From Yponomeuta sedellus (taxonomy: Eukaryota > Arthropoda > Insecta > Lepidoptera > Yponomeutidae), in assembly GCA_934045075.1 (NCBI GenBank), contig OW203721.1, positions 1,610,478 to 1,674,477 on the forward strand: 64,000 nucleotides of DNA, written 5' to 3'. The notes under the pieces are model-generated. The model did no database searches, was not told the origin of the DNA, and worked only from the letters and a program-made list of their open reading frames with translations. Shown piece after piece: positions 54,201 to 63,578 of this stretch; the stretch's first letter is position 1, and every line of letters starts with the position of its first letter. A program made the position numbers and the translations under genes.

Positions 54201-57200
54201 GAGATTTTTTTTAGGATGGAGAGTTCAATTCAATTCTGTTTTATGGACTCAGTGCACTGATTGTCGAGTACAACTTCGCCAATATCACGTGTTAGACTAG
54301 ACTATAGACCAATCACAAGCGAACAAGGCTCGGTCAGAATTTTGAGTCAATCAGAACTGTTGAAGGAGAGTTAAAAGAATTAAAAGTCTCATATATGAGA
54401 AAGAGGAAGAAGATTTTTCTAAAATGAATTTTGAGGACGAGGAAGGGACGAGGAACCTCAAAAATATGAGGAAATTCCTCATTTTGAGAAAGAGGAATCC
54501 TAGTGCATACATGTCAGTGCTCGTCACAGAACCTGCCTAGTTTCATTAGCGCTTCGCTGCGTGTAAGGCTGTGTGAGACTTGTGCTATTTAAACTTAACT
54601 ACTGCTGATTTTTCATGGCCCGTATCTACTTAAAAGAACGCCATCAGCTCCAAAGAGAGCAGAAGGCTTGTGCTTTGAACTCCGCCTTACATTCATGCAA
54701 CTTTCGTAATAACGCGAACACAATAACCTCCATACAACACAATCAATCACGTGTTCAGTCGCCAGCACTAGCATTAACTTCTTCTAGCCTGATCTATGAG
54801 AAGTTAAAATTAAAATTGTCTAACATGTAGACACGGTAGAACCTTGCCACTTTAACTTCTTCTAGCCTGATCTATGACACTTTGACAAGGTAATAAAGTG
54901 CATACATGTTATTGCCCTTGACTGTACTGGTTCCAAGCTAGGATACCCTGTGCTATGTTAACCAGACAAGGTCATCACGGAAATACACTCAGACTGAGGC
55001 CGTTTGTACAAATGGAAGCAAGACAAATGCTTAAGGCCGCTTCTCAAGGAGCGATTCGCACACGTATGTTGGTTTTATGTACAAACGTCGTGAGGGATCA
55101 AAATAAAACTTAACCAATACGTTCAGAGGACTCAACTCGAGGTCCGATCGTGCTTAATATTATAAAGAAACTCATCAAAAAGAAATTATAGCCTGAATTA
55201 TGGTTTATATGCAACGTTGTGCAGTCTGTTATCTTTTAGAAAATACGTCGGGTTCTAGAGTTAGCTTCGGTTTTCGCCGAAAGCACACGAGTGTAATACT
55301 ACTTCCTGCTCTAACATTTTTTTACTTTTCAAAATAGTGAAGAAAATTTTATACAGAGCAGGAAGCAGTATTACACTCGTGTGCTTTAGGCGAAAACCGA
55401 AGTCTACTCTAGAGCCCGAGGTATATTCTGAAAGCTAACAGACTCTACGAGGCCGTAATTTCTTTGTGATCTCTTTCTTCCTATGAACTGGTCCTTTTTC
55501 TCAAACTGATTGTGTTGTGTGGAAGTTATTATTAAGTATAATAGGCTTGTGTCCACTAAGAAAAAATCGGATGGAAGAAAGTCTTTAACTACTGATTATG
55601 ATATGCAGATAGGAAAAAACAAAGCTATTTATGATAAAATATAAAGATTATTATTATTTTCTGAAAAGAAATTCTAAAAACTTTGTCATTAAGTCACGAA
55701 ACAGTGAACACCAATCAGAGCGTGCCACGTCACGTCGTGGCGAACATCAGTGTTGTTGACATTTTAGTATGTTAAAAACCTATTTTAGTATGTGTTTAGT
55801 TGATGATTATTTCCGTTTTATTGTTATTATTTTAATAAGAAACGCAGAGGTACTGAAAGTTATTTAGTGAAAAATATTAGGCAATATGGAAACAGGTTTT
55901 AGCAAAGCTAATGGCAATAATTTGCCCAGAATTGACCCCGTAATGCTTTGTAGATTTTAGGCATCAAATAGTGGCTTTTGCTCATCGGAATTCCGTAATA
56001 TTGAACTTCAAAGTATAAACAAGTGTTAAGATATTAATTATAAGCTTAAAGCGTAATATTTTAGTTTTTAATCAGATTTATTTCACTATTAAATCACGAA
56101 GATTACGTCATATAGTTACAGTGAAATAATCTTTACAAAAATACATACTTCAATTTGTCGATAAACAATGAGGATTGCTCCTTCTTGCAAGTGTTAACCA
56201 CTTTTTTCGTATTTGTTGCTTGTGTGGGACATATATAAATAATTTGTTTGGTGTTTTTATTCTTGTGCTTTCACACTGGGGCACCATGCAGCTTTTTCAA
56301 TACGAGAAAGTCATATTTAATTGAAACAGTGTTCGTACACCACCTCGTGACGTCACTCAAGACGCCATGGCAGTCTTGAGCGTTTTTGTAAATTGATTTT
56401 TTTAGATTCAAAATACTTATTGAACATGTTAAGGTTTATTTAAGATAACACATATTTGTTGTGTATAACTCACTTAAATGTACGTTATAAAACCATTTCC
56501 CAAATTCAGTCAACTAGCCTATTGTTATGCCGGCGCCAGACAGAAGTTCTAACAAGTGATCACATAAGTGTGCACATGTGTGGCACGGAAATTTGTTACC
56601 ATTATCACATAAAATGTCCGTGCCACACATGTGCACACTTATGTGATTACTTCTTTGAACTTCTGTCTGGCGTCGGCATTATAATAATTATAGTGTTCAA
56701 ACAGCTCTCAAAGATGACGCCGATTTCGTCGGGTCAACACCGGCCACGCGTTAACATAGTACGGTAGATAAGATACAAATGTTAGAATATAAGGACTTAC
56801 ACATGGGAACGTGACATCCGAAAATGGATACTAAGGGAAATGGACTTTCTAGGAAATAAACACTATACATCGAATGGATACTCTATACGGACCTAAGTCA
56901 CCGAGAGCGGGCATGTATCCATTGTCAACAGATTCCTTATGAACCCTCTTCAGATATATCCTGAGACTTCTCAAAACATATCCATTTATACAGGGTGTGT
57001 ACACCCTGTATAATGGTCCCTGCAATCGCTGATACGTTATATAATGTTCTGCTTTATGCTAGAATGTATTGTAGTTTGTAAGCTGTAATGTTTATAAAAG
57101 CTATAATTTTTATAACACGCTTAATTCCTAATATTTTATTGTAGTTTACTAAAACTAATAGTGTCATTGTTAGAGTATCAGTATGATGTTACTGGCAATT

Positions 57201-60200
57201 CCATTAAGTACAAGACTATTAGTTTGCGTAACATCTTAAACGAATTAATAGAAAGAACAATTTTACACTGCAAGGGTTTTAATTTGAAAACTGGAAATGT
57301 CGATTACAATATGCATGCTAAGTAGGTATTAATTATAATAAATCAGTGATACAATTAAAAAATCTGTAAACAAACATTACAACGTATAAATTGTTTTCGT
57401 TATAAGTTATAACAGTATGTCAGAAAAAAAATAATCTAAGGCGACGGCGTGCAAAGCACCGCGGCGCTCTATGGCACAAAAATCAAGTCTAGTCTTTGGC
57501 AATTGTTATGAAATTATGATTTATGAAAAAATCAATAAGAAAATGTTGCATAAATGCAAGAAACGCAATCCGCTTTTTGACACGTATCAAATTTGACGCG
57601 ATAAATTAACATTTCCTGTAGTATTTAACGTAAGAAACCGAAATATATTGATTTTGCTAAGTAAGTATGCAGGATGGCTGCAAAATTTGCAAAGTAAAAA
57701 ATTTTTTCCTTGTTTAATTCGTAACGGCGAAAACGCTATCCGCCATCTTGAAACCATCTAAAGTATGTAAACAAACATCTTTCAGCCAGAGCCATTGGAC
57801 ATTGGTTATTATAGGACTTGCATCAAAGTGATCTTCACATAATACACACGAGTTTCAATTGATAAAGAGTCGGGGTCTCTTTTGGCAAGTTTGAGCCAAG
57901 TTTTTCGAATGTTAATTTCACTGGGTACACGAATCCACAACTTCCCGGGGGTCTTTATTGACGTGTTTTGTCATTGTCGAACAATAATTGGTATATTTTG
58001 GATGTAAATTCGATGAAATCATGGTTGCGTTGTTGTTATTTCACTATGCTCAGAGATCACTTACTGAAAATTGAATGTCAAACTTTGTTTACAATTTTTT
58101 GGACTTCAAACCATAGACAAAAATGGCTGACCGCGTTTTTGGCTGTTTAGGAAAATGAAGTTTTAAAATTTATATTTTTATGTTGCTTTTAGGTCCTCAA
58201 AAATATACTAAAATATTTTTTTGTCTAATGGAAGAGTTATAATTACCTTTTAATACTTACTTGAAAAGAGAGTCAAATAGCGGATTAAATATTTTTGATA
58301 TGACACATTTTGTTTAAACAAGACAATTTTTAATAAAAATATTAAAAATGTCTTGTTTAAGTTTTTTTTTATAAAAAGAAAACTTAGTCTTTTGATTTCA
58401 AAATATTAAACTATTAATTAACAACTATTAACTTATTAATTTACAACTGGATAAACTCACGGAGTTTTTGTCTCTTCCGACGAAAAGTCAAGTAAGTTCG
58501 CCCGGTTGCAATTGAATAATGAGCAGTGACTATTAACTTAATTGCATAAGAACTTAATTTTCAACTTATTGTCAATTTTATTGTTTACTCTTCGATTAGC
58601 GAGATGAAAGATCTACAGTGAGAACTTCAACCAGCTTACTATTACGCTAGAGTAAATAAGTGTATACTATTATAAATAAGAGTATACTAAACGGCTTGAC
58701 ATTCATTGGGTCTAATCTAACAGGAGAGGGCGTCTGCATTGTTGGCTGCAAGCGTCGAGGCCCAGGTAGACGCCGAACACGCTTCACTGCACAACATGGA
58801 AGACGCCGAGCCTAAAAAGGTGAGAATGTTCTACTTAACTCATTACATTTCGCTGTTGCAGATTGGGAAGGAAATATTGAATTTATTAGGTAAGCGATGC
58901 TTCTAAATATTTTCGCCTCGGTATCTATTCGTGATGAGATGATTTATACAGCGTCCGGTGCCACCTTCACTCACACTAAATGGGTAAAGGGACCACTCGG
59001 ACGCAGCAGTGTTCTGTTAAATAGATGGTGATTTGAGTACGTTGTTAAATAGATGATGATTTGAGTAAAGATCGTCAGACGAGCTTTTTTTTACCCCCAG
59101 CTTTTTTCTTCACTACACCACGACGCCTAGTCAGCGGATTACATTTTATATTGTACATTGACATTTAGGAAAATTAAATAGAATGTAAATTCTCTATGCT
59201 GGAATAAAAACTTTAGATGTTGTATGAATAAATTCCAAATTAACGTCGAGAGCCGGTCCCAAAGAAGAAGAAAATAAAAATTAGGAGGTATTTACGTAAG
59301 GTCTTTACGATTCACCTAATAAACGCGATTAGACCTGTTTAATACATAAACTATGTATGAGTATCGCGAACCATTACGAAATACTATGGTCCCTCATGAC
59401 TCATGCTCTTTAGATATCTATTTTAGGGTTAAATAAAGTGATACAACGCTCTCAAAATACGATTGCTCTAAAATAATAGAGGCAAATTATAAGATTTTTT
59501 GGTTACGTTTTTCCCTTTACTGCAGGTTATTTTGATCAGCTTTCGGGAAGTGTTGTGTAATCGTGTTTTTGTAAATAGGAACGAAATTTTCTTGTGCTGG
59601 AATTTAGTAATTAGCGAATATTAAACAATGTCTAATTTTAACTCAATATTTTAACTGAAATATAACTTTAAACCTATATTTAAGACATGTTCCAGGCCAA
59701 TATTGTACTATCGGGAGGCTACGTCATCATAAACTTTGTTCTTTTTATAAGAGTAGATTATGTACATAGAAAATCAATAAAATTATTTATATACTAAGCC
59801 CTGGTTTCTGAGACACTCACAAGCCGTTAATCTACTGTTAACAGCTGTCAAGTAGCCAAAGTGCATACAGAAAAAACATTAGACAGCAGCTGTTAACAGA
59901 AGATAAACAGATTGTTAGTGTATGAGAAACTGGGGGTAACTGTCATAGTGAACTTCGTACCGCTACAGAATCCGTTTATACGATCCTATTCGTCATAAGG
60001 GGCCAGTTTCTGAATTGAGAATTTCGATAAGTAGATGCTTAATATTGTAGTGCAGTCTCTCCAAATTTCTCCAAAAAAAAACGGTGCCAGAACTTTACTT
60101 AAGTATTTCCTAACTAAAATTCTCAATGCAGACGCCTCGCCTAAAGACGCGGCAGAAGCTCGATTTCCAATTTTTTTTATTTCTGTGTTATGTTGATAAT

Positions 60201-62301
60201 AATTATCTATCGTTCGTTGTCAACCCTTGTATTTCTCCACTGCTTAGGCACGGGTCTCTTCCTGCATCGCAGGAAGGTTAGGCCATACTCCACCACGGGG
60301 GCCAAGTCCGGGTTGGTGGAGGATATAAGACGGCGGGCCTTACTGTCAGAAGTTATCAAGCCGCCCATAAGGCCTCTGACATAGCTTAACGACTGCCATT
60401 ACATGACAGCCGGCACCAAAGGCTTAACGTGCCTTGCGAAGCACGAAAGTGCTCGGAAAAATGCCACTAGCGGTAGTCACGGAACGGTTAATAATAATTA
60501 TCTTTCTTTACAATTTTTCTACATTTTACGAGAGAAAGCGCGTACAAACAATTCTCTTTGTGCTTCTACTAGATTCTAGACCTGTATCTCAGGCAACAGA
60601 CAACAACTATTCGCGGCATCTCGGGCCGGGGGCCTCCGCTGCGTGGTGCCTTGGGGCCCCGTCGTGTCGGGGGCCCGTGGCATTTTACCGGCCTTGCCAC
60701 CCTAAAGTCACGCCTCTGTTAGCCTTGATAGTTTTCCTTTTAAGATCGTTACGTGTCCCTGCTTTTTTCACGTTTTTACAATTCACACTGACACCCACGT
60801 CAGCCCACTGCCGTGGGTGGAACGCCCTGCTCGGGCAAAAGATTGCGTAAATATTTCGCAAACGGAACCTTGAATAAAGAAATAATATCTTTACACACCC
60901 ACACTAGTATTTAACTAATAATCATTTCAATCATTTTATGCTACCTTATTATACGTCCCTCAGCTAGGCATCGGACAGACAGACGGACGGACGGACGGAC
61001 GAATGGACATGGCGAAACTATAAGGGTTTCTTGTGGACTACGGAACCTTAGAAAGATCGTTATAACATAGCATTTTATTTAAAAACCTATTTGGAGGCTA
61101 AAAATTTCACCCATGCCGGGATTCGAACCCGCAACCTCTGGCTATCCGTGCCAGCGCTCTACCAATTGAGCCAATGGGCGACTCACGGCATCAGTGAAAT
61201 TTCGAACCTCTTTACACTATTCTCTGTATTACGTACAGTTGTAATTTGTCCTTAGCACGGGTTAGTGCATTAAAAATAAAAATAGTATAATAACATTTTA
61301 TGTTACTGCAATATTTTTAATATTTAGCTTCCTCGTACTATACTTGTCTCAGCTAGGCCTCGGACAGACAGACAGGCGGAAGAACGGACATGGCGAAACT
61401 ATAAGGGTTTCTTGTCGACTACGGTACCCTAAAAAGATCGTTATCTCAACATAAAGCAAATGCAGCCGTCTAAACATTGCTATCGATCTCACGGTCCTGA
61501 CTCTGCCTCACTCAGATATAAATACGACTTTACACTCGTCGAAATTACGTTTACACATTTTTTATTTTCCGAGTAGGTTAAACTTTGAAACTAAACAAAA
61601 TAATATATAACAGTGACAATGGACAATAAATTAAGTGAAGTAGCATACGTGCTGTGTTCACTTCAATATTTTTTCCGTAGTTGATTCGAGTTACGCAATA
61701 AAGTGCGGGTCTATGAGAGTAGGCGGCGACCCCAGTGTAAATCAGGCTTTAGATCTCGGGCGCCCGGTGCATTTTCCTTGAAATCTATTTTTATCGTGCA
61801 GCACGATTGCATTGATTTCGTCCTGGGAATTAAGTAAAATAGGACGATATGGCTGCGCAAATATTAACAATGAATACTTACGCCGATTTACCGACTCGAC
61901 CCCCAGATAAAAAACGAACAATTATGACCACAACGTGCGACAATATCACATGTCTCCCGACTTACTAGAACGCTCTGCCATACGGTAGATTAGGTCTCTT
62001 TGTTGTACACACAGTAAACAAAGTACATGCTGAAAAAAACACGTCAATACTATACAAGGACATTACTCTTACCTTGTGTGTTTCTCACGGCAGCCTTGCG
62101 TTTCAGTGTGCCAACTGCAACCGGGAAGCCTCCGCGGAGTGTTCGCTTTGTCGCCGCACACCGTATTGCTCAACTTACTGCCAGAAGAAGGACTGGGCCT
62201 CCCACCAGATTGAGTGTCTGCGCTCCGTGCCCACTCTCCACGCCGACTCCCAGCAGCATTCCTCCTCCATTATGTTTATAGTTGAGAGTCCACACCAGTA
62301 A
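44523..62301 (+). CDS. Deaf1: Deaf1 transcription factor (deformed epidermal autoregulatory factor 1), five exons
   Basis: Exons 44523-45204, 45807-46052, 50973-51109, 58724-58819 and 62107-62301 total 1356 bases and join in phase to 451 residues plus stop. Domains in order: acidic N-terminus, SAND DNA-binding domain (about 143-223, KDWK at 188-191), PYKRKRR nuclear localisation signal (237-243), coiled-coil segment (about 315-365) and MYND zinc finger (388-424, all eight Cys/His ligands). SAND plus C-terminal MYND in this order identifies DEAF-1. Family members bind TTCG-type motifs in the nucleus and regulate developmental and, in flies, immune genes. The product is somewhat shorter than the fly and human proteins (both over 550 residues as I recall), so an exon may be missed in the 5-kb second intron, or the insect protein is simply compact. 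Introns are full of transposons. Confidence 0.93.
45412..45570 (+). repeat. tRNA-armed foldback element, single arm in Deaf1 intron 1
   Basis: 'gtacgtaatacagagaatat', A box (TGGCTCAATTGG), B box (GGTTCGAATCC), 'gtgaaatttttagcctctaa'. Confidence 0.8.
45807..46052 (+). CDS. Deaf1: Deaf1 exon 2: nuclear localisation signal and acidic linker
   Basis: The acceptor taatccag| and donor tcatcag|gttagt bound 246 bases, phase 1 in and out. It begins (A)[20 protein letters not shown], so the basic PYKRKRR cluster lies just behind the SAND domain, as in other DEAF-1 proteins. A Glu/Ser/Asn-rich, probably disordered stretch follows ([20 protein letters not shown] and so on) and the exon ends GSGDVSS. The split Gly codon completes in exon 3. 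Confidence 0.9.
46570..46640 (+). repeat. LINE-derived repeat fragment
   Basis: 'ttcttcaggctatattagtc' and 'cactgctggacatagccctc', as at 16050. Immediately after, 'ctgagagctcgtgttatgag' is duplicated in tandem (46668-46712). Confidence 0.55.
46808..47004 (-). repeat. 'agctgacccagcgaac' family repeat, inverted
   Basis: 'atataaaaatgactcactga' to 'gttcgctgggtcagctag'. Complete at both ends, in Deaf1 intron 2. Confidence 0.75.
47221..47500 (+). repeat. tRNA-derived SINE, family C
   Basis: 'agcggtggtagcgg' head, 'cgtaggttcgaaccctggca' B box, 'gaaggaaaacatcgtaagga' body, then 'aggcactactaatgcgaatg'. Confidence 0.65.
47501..48009. other. Deaf1 intron 2, nothing recognised
   Basis: AT-rich with no coding segment or element ends. 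Confidence 0.4.
48010..48215 (+). repeat. tRNA-derived SINE, family B
   Basis: 'gcagtggtagcgcatctgcc' (A-box region), 'gggttcgatccccggctggg' (B box), 'ggtcttggattgtttacatg', 'ggtatcctagtgtgggacca', 'gtatgtgcctgtatgtaaat'. Confidence 0.8.
48310..48670 (+). repeat. Two abutting interspersed repeats
   Basis: 48310-48515 ('atactagcttggcccgcaaa', 'gaagccgtttcgggggagtc', 'aacactaacacgagattttt') is followed by an 'agctgacccagcgaac' family copy lacking its first bases (48515-48670). The relation of the two suggests insertion of one near the end of the other. Confidence 0.55.
48671..49859. other. Deaf1 intron 2, no gene seen
   Basis: Contains two tandem direct repeats of 'atggtatggtaaggttcata' (about 49290-49340). 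Otherwise unremarkable. Confidence 0.4.
49860..50262. repeat. tRNA-armed foldback element with full spacer
   Basis: The left arm (minus reading) runs 'tagaggctaataatttcacc' to 'attacgtacaggcagcgaca'. The spacer of about 80 bases includes 'cagccccgactacctacttt'. The right arm runs 'cgctgcctgtacgtaataca' through A box (TGGCTCAATTGG) and B box (GGTTCGAATCC) to 'gcacgggttagtgcattaaa'. The left arm lacks a piece around the A box. Confidence 0.8.
50263..50704. other. Deaf1 intron 2, nothing recognised
   Basis: No coding segment or element ends. Confidence 0.4.
50705..50925 (+). repeat. tRNA-derived SINE, family D
   Basis: 'agcccccgcaggtagcacgg' head, 'gattaggttcgattcccact' B box, 'acaacttgcctcagactgat', 'tttccatgctcgtaatgtc'. 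An inverted body fragment lies at 54940-55040. Confidence 0.65.
50973..51109 (+). CDS. Deaf1: Deaf1 exon 3: coiled-coil segment
   Basis: The acceptor accttgcag| and donor gagcag|gtattg bound 137 bases, phase 1 in and phase 0 out. It reads [20 protein letters not shown] then [20 protein letters not shown] and ERFEQ. The heptad-like spacing of Leu/Val/Ile with charged residues predicts a helix that continues into exon 4. In DEAF-1 this region carries helical and export-type motifs. The frame downstream of the donor is intronic. Confidence 0.9.
51628..51694. repeat. Perfect 30-bp hairpin
   Basis: 51628-51657 pairs exactly with 51665-51694 (7-base loop). The right arm is also the left terminus of the element 51661-53334. 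Confidence 0.9.
51661..53334. mobile_element. Inverted-repeat element hosting a nested mariner and a SINE piece
   Basis: The left end 'ctgattcctatattgtactg' matches, inverted, the right end 'cagtacaatataggaatcag'. Similarity continues inward for roughly 110 bases to 'gagaacgccggaaa' / 'ttttcggcgttcta'. Without the mariner (52093-53231) the element would be about 0.5 kb, so it is non-autonomous. A SINE family C-like fragment with 'gggttcgagtcccgctgctg' lies inside at 51865-52000. Confidence 0.65.
52093..53231 (-). pseudogene. Mariner element with a broken transposase gene
   Basis: Terminal repeats contain 'ggctgctacttatgtatgcg' at both ends with TA on each side. The minus strand holds the transposase in pieces. 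The N-terminal part has [36 protein letters not shown] and GRPK followed by a stop at about 52861. The catalytic part has [18 protein letters not shown] (first Asp), [10 protein letters not shown] (second Asp) and [16 protein letters not shown] (third Asp), so a D,D34D triad is recognisable. It ends [19 protein letters not shown]. The in-frame stop, frameshifts and a small internal deletion before EWKKCF make it inactive. Confidence 0.9.
53550..53903. mobile_element. MITE with TAA target duplication, 'aggcctgcgcagacg' ends
   Basis: The 15-base ends AGGCCTGCGCAGACG are perfectly inverted. TAA lies on both sides (53547-53549 and 53904-53906). The 354-base interior has frames on both strands but none resembles a transposase. 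PIF/Harbinger-like by duplication length. Confidence 0.8.
54000..54500. repeat. 'gaggatgagga' repeat-rich stretch
   Basis: Imperfect GAGGAT/GAGGAA units at 54018-54110 and again at 54405-54500 bracket AT-rich sequence with 'cctcctt'-type complements between. Possibly one element with low-complexity ends. Confidence 0.4.
54940..55060 (-). repeat. tRNA-derived SINE, family D, body fragment
   Basis: 'ggataccctgtgctatgtta' and 'cacggaaatacactcagact' are complements of the family D body at 50810-50900. No tRNA-like head. Confidence 0.55.
55221..55445. repeat. Long foldback, arms about 90 bp
   Basis: Inner arms 'gcacacgagtgtaatactac' / 'gcagtattacactcgtgtgc' and 'cttcggttttcgcc' / 'ggcgaaaaccgaag' are near-perfect. 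The outer part ('cagtctgtta' / 'taacagactc') is more diverged. Centre of about 40 bases. No frame. Confidence 0.85.
55446..56525. other. Deaf1 intron 3, nothing recognised
   Basis: AT-rich, no coding segment. Confidence 0.4.
56526..56682. repeat. Long foldback, arms about 65-70 bp
   Basis: 'gccagacagaagttc' / 'gaacttctgtctggc' and 'cacataagtgtgcacatgtg' / 'cacatgtgcacacttatgtg' are complementary with few mismatches around a 20-base centre. Another small hairpin (atacagggtgt/acaccctgtat) lies at 56992-57013. Confidence 0.85.
57014..58723. other. Deaf1 intron 3, no gene seen
   Basis: AT-rich. Hairpin at about 58316-58361 ('aaacaagacaatttttaata' and its complement). No exon between Deaf1 exons 3 and 4 is needed by phase. 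Confidence 0.4.
58724..58819 (+). CDS. Deaf1: Deaf1 exon 4: helical linker before the zinc finger
   Basis: The acceptor tctaacag| and donor aaaaag|gtgaga bound 96 bases, phase 0 in and out. It reads [20 protein letters not shown] then [12 protein letters not shown]. The Ala-rich amphipathic helix continues exon 3, and the basic KK end abuts the first zinc ligand in exon 5. Confidence 0.88.
59060..59235 (+). repeat. LINE 3'-end-like repeat
   Basis: 'cttcactacaccacgacgcc', 'ttacattttatattgtacat', 'atgtaaattctctatgctgg', as at 25490 and 37380. Confidence 0.5.
59236..59800. other. Deaf1 intron 4, nothing recognised
   Basis: AT-rich, no coding segment. Confidence 0.4.
59805..59940. repeat. Short MITE-like inverted repeat
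   Basis: 'ggtttctgagacactcacaa' and 'tgtatgagaaactgggg' form the ends. Inside, 'ctgttaacagctgtca' mirrors 'agcagctgttaacag'. Confidence 0.5.
60001..60130. repeat. 'cagtttctgaattgagaatt' MITE, copy 1
   Basis: Left end 'ccagtttctgaattgagaat', right end complementary 'actaaaattctcaatgcaga'. Further copies lie at 63210-63336 and 63579-63710. Confidence 0.6.
60205..60490 (-). repeat. 5S-rRNA-derived SINE lacking the 5S head
   Basis: 'gcacgggtctcttcctgcat', 'ggccatactccaccacgggg', 'gacagccggcaccaaaggct', 'gccactagcggtagtcacgg'. It breaks off just before the 5S boxes. Confidence 0.75.
60491..60900 (+). repeat. GC-rich repeat-like stretch
   Basis: 60600-60720 is GC-rich ('catctcgggccgggggcctc') and is followed by 'gtcagcccactgccgtgggt' and 'cttgaataaagaaataatat'. 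The + frame of 138 codons across it starts inside the 5S SINE, so it is not a native gene. Probably a retroposon 3' end with an AATAAA signal. Confidence 0.4.
60960..61060 (+). repeat. (ggac)n-associated repeat, copy 1
   Basis: 'cagctaggcatcggacagac', (ggac)n, 'atggcgaaactataagggtt', 'gactacggaaccttagaaag'. A second copy lies at 61350-61440. Confidence 0.7.
61083..61290 (-). repeat. tRNA-armed foldback element, full left arm and right tip
   Basis: 'aacctatttggaggctaaaa', complements of B box and A box, 'gtattacgtacag', then the right tip 'gtccttagcacgggttagtg'. Both outer ends of the family are thus present around one arm. Confidence 0.8.
61350..61440 (+). repeat. (ggac)n-associated repeat, copy 2
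   Basis: 'cagctaggcctcggacagac' to 'gactacggtaccctaaaaag'. It flanks the foldback element together with copy 1, about 300 bases apart, which suggests that the foldback inserted beside a duplicated segment. Confidence 0.7.
61441..62106. other. Deaf1 intron 4, end; nothing recognised
   Basis: Ends with the pyrimidine-rich acceptor of exon 5. No other feature. Confidence 0.4.
62107..62301 (+). CDS. Deaf1: Deaf1 exon 5: MYND zinc finger and stop
   Basis: The acceptor gcgtttcag| was chosen over the nearby cggcag| because only it keeps phase 0 from exon 4. The frame reads [37 protein letters not shown], then [27 protein letters not shown] and a TAA at 62299-62301. The ligand pattern C-x2-C-x7-C-x2-C-x5-C-x3-C-x7-H-x3-C is the MYND finger, a protein-protein interaction module that in this family recruits co-repressors. 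Overlapping frames on both strands are shadows. Confidence 0.95.
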   Translation, partial: CANCNREASAECSLCRRTPYCSTYCQKKDWASHQIECLRSVPTLHADSQQHSSSIMFIVESPHQ

Positions 62302-63209
62302 AAATCTTGATTCACTGCGAAACTCACCCCTCATTGCCTTACAGCCGCCACGTATAGATTAGGTACGCTATCAACATGCAACGGATGAAGTCGTTTTCAT
62401 CCGCGGACCCGCAGAAGCAGATTTGAATGTGGTACACCAGCATCAGTATGATAACGTATTCGTACATTTTGGAGATGCTTAAGTGATGCCCGGTCATCTG
62501 AAGTTTGAAGCGCGCGCGGTCTGATTAACCTGTTGGTGAAAGTGTTTGCCGGAGGGGCCAGTGCGCAGGTACCGTGTTCTGTCTTGCGCAGTCTTCCCGC
62601 CAAAGCGACGCTACTTATCAGACGCGCGATTCTCGTTTGGATTCGACTTTACGTGACATTGTGTCGCCGACTAATTTGTCATGTCATTAAACGATACGGG
62701 TGAATTACCATGTGGGAGAATACTGTAAGTTGTGCGAGGTGGAAATATAGGTGTTTCTCGATTACACGTATTGACTTTAGCCTCTTGTGGCTGTGGGTGG
62801 GAAAGCTGTAAATATTACCATGGGAGCAAATGAATATCAAAAGATTTAGAGTTCGACAGCAACAAAAATGTTTAAGCTCTATAGGAGCTAAAGAGCTTAA
62901 ACATTTGATTTGGATTGAGCTATTGTGGACACAAAAGTGAATTATGTGGAAAAGGCGTAGAACGATTTTGTTAAGCTGGTAATATACTTAACGCCTAAGG
63001 TAAACATTGCAATGTAAATATAGTCGGATGTATTAATTTATCTGTACATAAACATAAGAAGAAACTATTATTGTTCGCTGTAAACCAAATATTGTATACA
63101 TTTGTGGTAGTTTTGGAGTTACCATGTTATTTTGTGATAGGGCCTTTACCAAATATTTGTGAGACGAGGAACCTGGTTTTTGGCTGAAATCTCGATCAAC
63201 ACACAACGG
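62302..63209. other. Deaf1 3' flank, no other gene seen
   Basis: Probably begins with 3' UTR, though I saw no AATAAA close to the stop. A hairpin at about 62868-62905 has arms 'aatgtttaagctct' / 'agagcttaaacatt'. Confidence 0.35.
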
Positions 63210-63336
63210 CAGTTTCTGAATTGAGAATTTAAATAGTTAACTGTAGTGCTGTTACTTCGTATTTCTCAGAAACGAGCGGGACCGATCGTTACTTAAGTAT
63301 TTACTCAGTAATTCTCATTTCGGAATCCGGCCAAGA
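63210..63336. repeat. 'cagtttctgaattgagaatt' MITE, copy 2
   Basis: 'ggcagtttctgaattgagaa' to 'aattctcatttcggaatccg'. Confidence 0.65.
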
Positions 63337-63384
63337 GTTTCAGTCATCGTACATAGATCTTGATCAACTCCTTGGTTGACTTAC

Positions 63385-63515
63385 CCATGCCGGGATTTGA
63401 ACTCGCGACCTCTGGCTATCCGTGCCAGTGCTCTTCCAATTGAGCTAATGGGTGACTCACCGGCATCAGTGAAATTTCGAACCTCGTTACACTATTCTCT
63501 GTATTACGTACAGTT
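63385..63515 (-). repeat. tRNA-armed foldback element, single arm
   Basis: 'acccatgccgggatttgaac' to 'ctctgtattacgtacagtta'. A-box and B-box complements present. Confidence 0.75.
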
Positions 63516-63578
63516 ACCTTTTGTATGTCCTCTGTTTAAATACAAAGTATTTCCAATCTAATTTTAAGGCACGCTCCG

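Noticed and set aside
60434..60850. 138-codon plus-strand frame
   Set aside because: Begins inside a SINE and continues through a GC-rich repeat. No domain.
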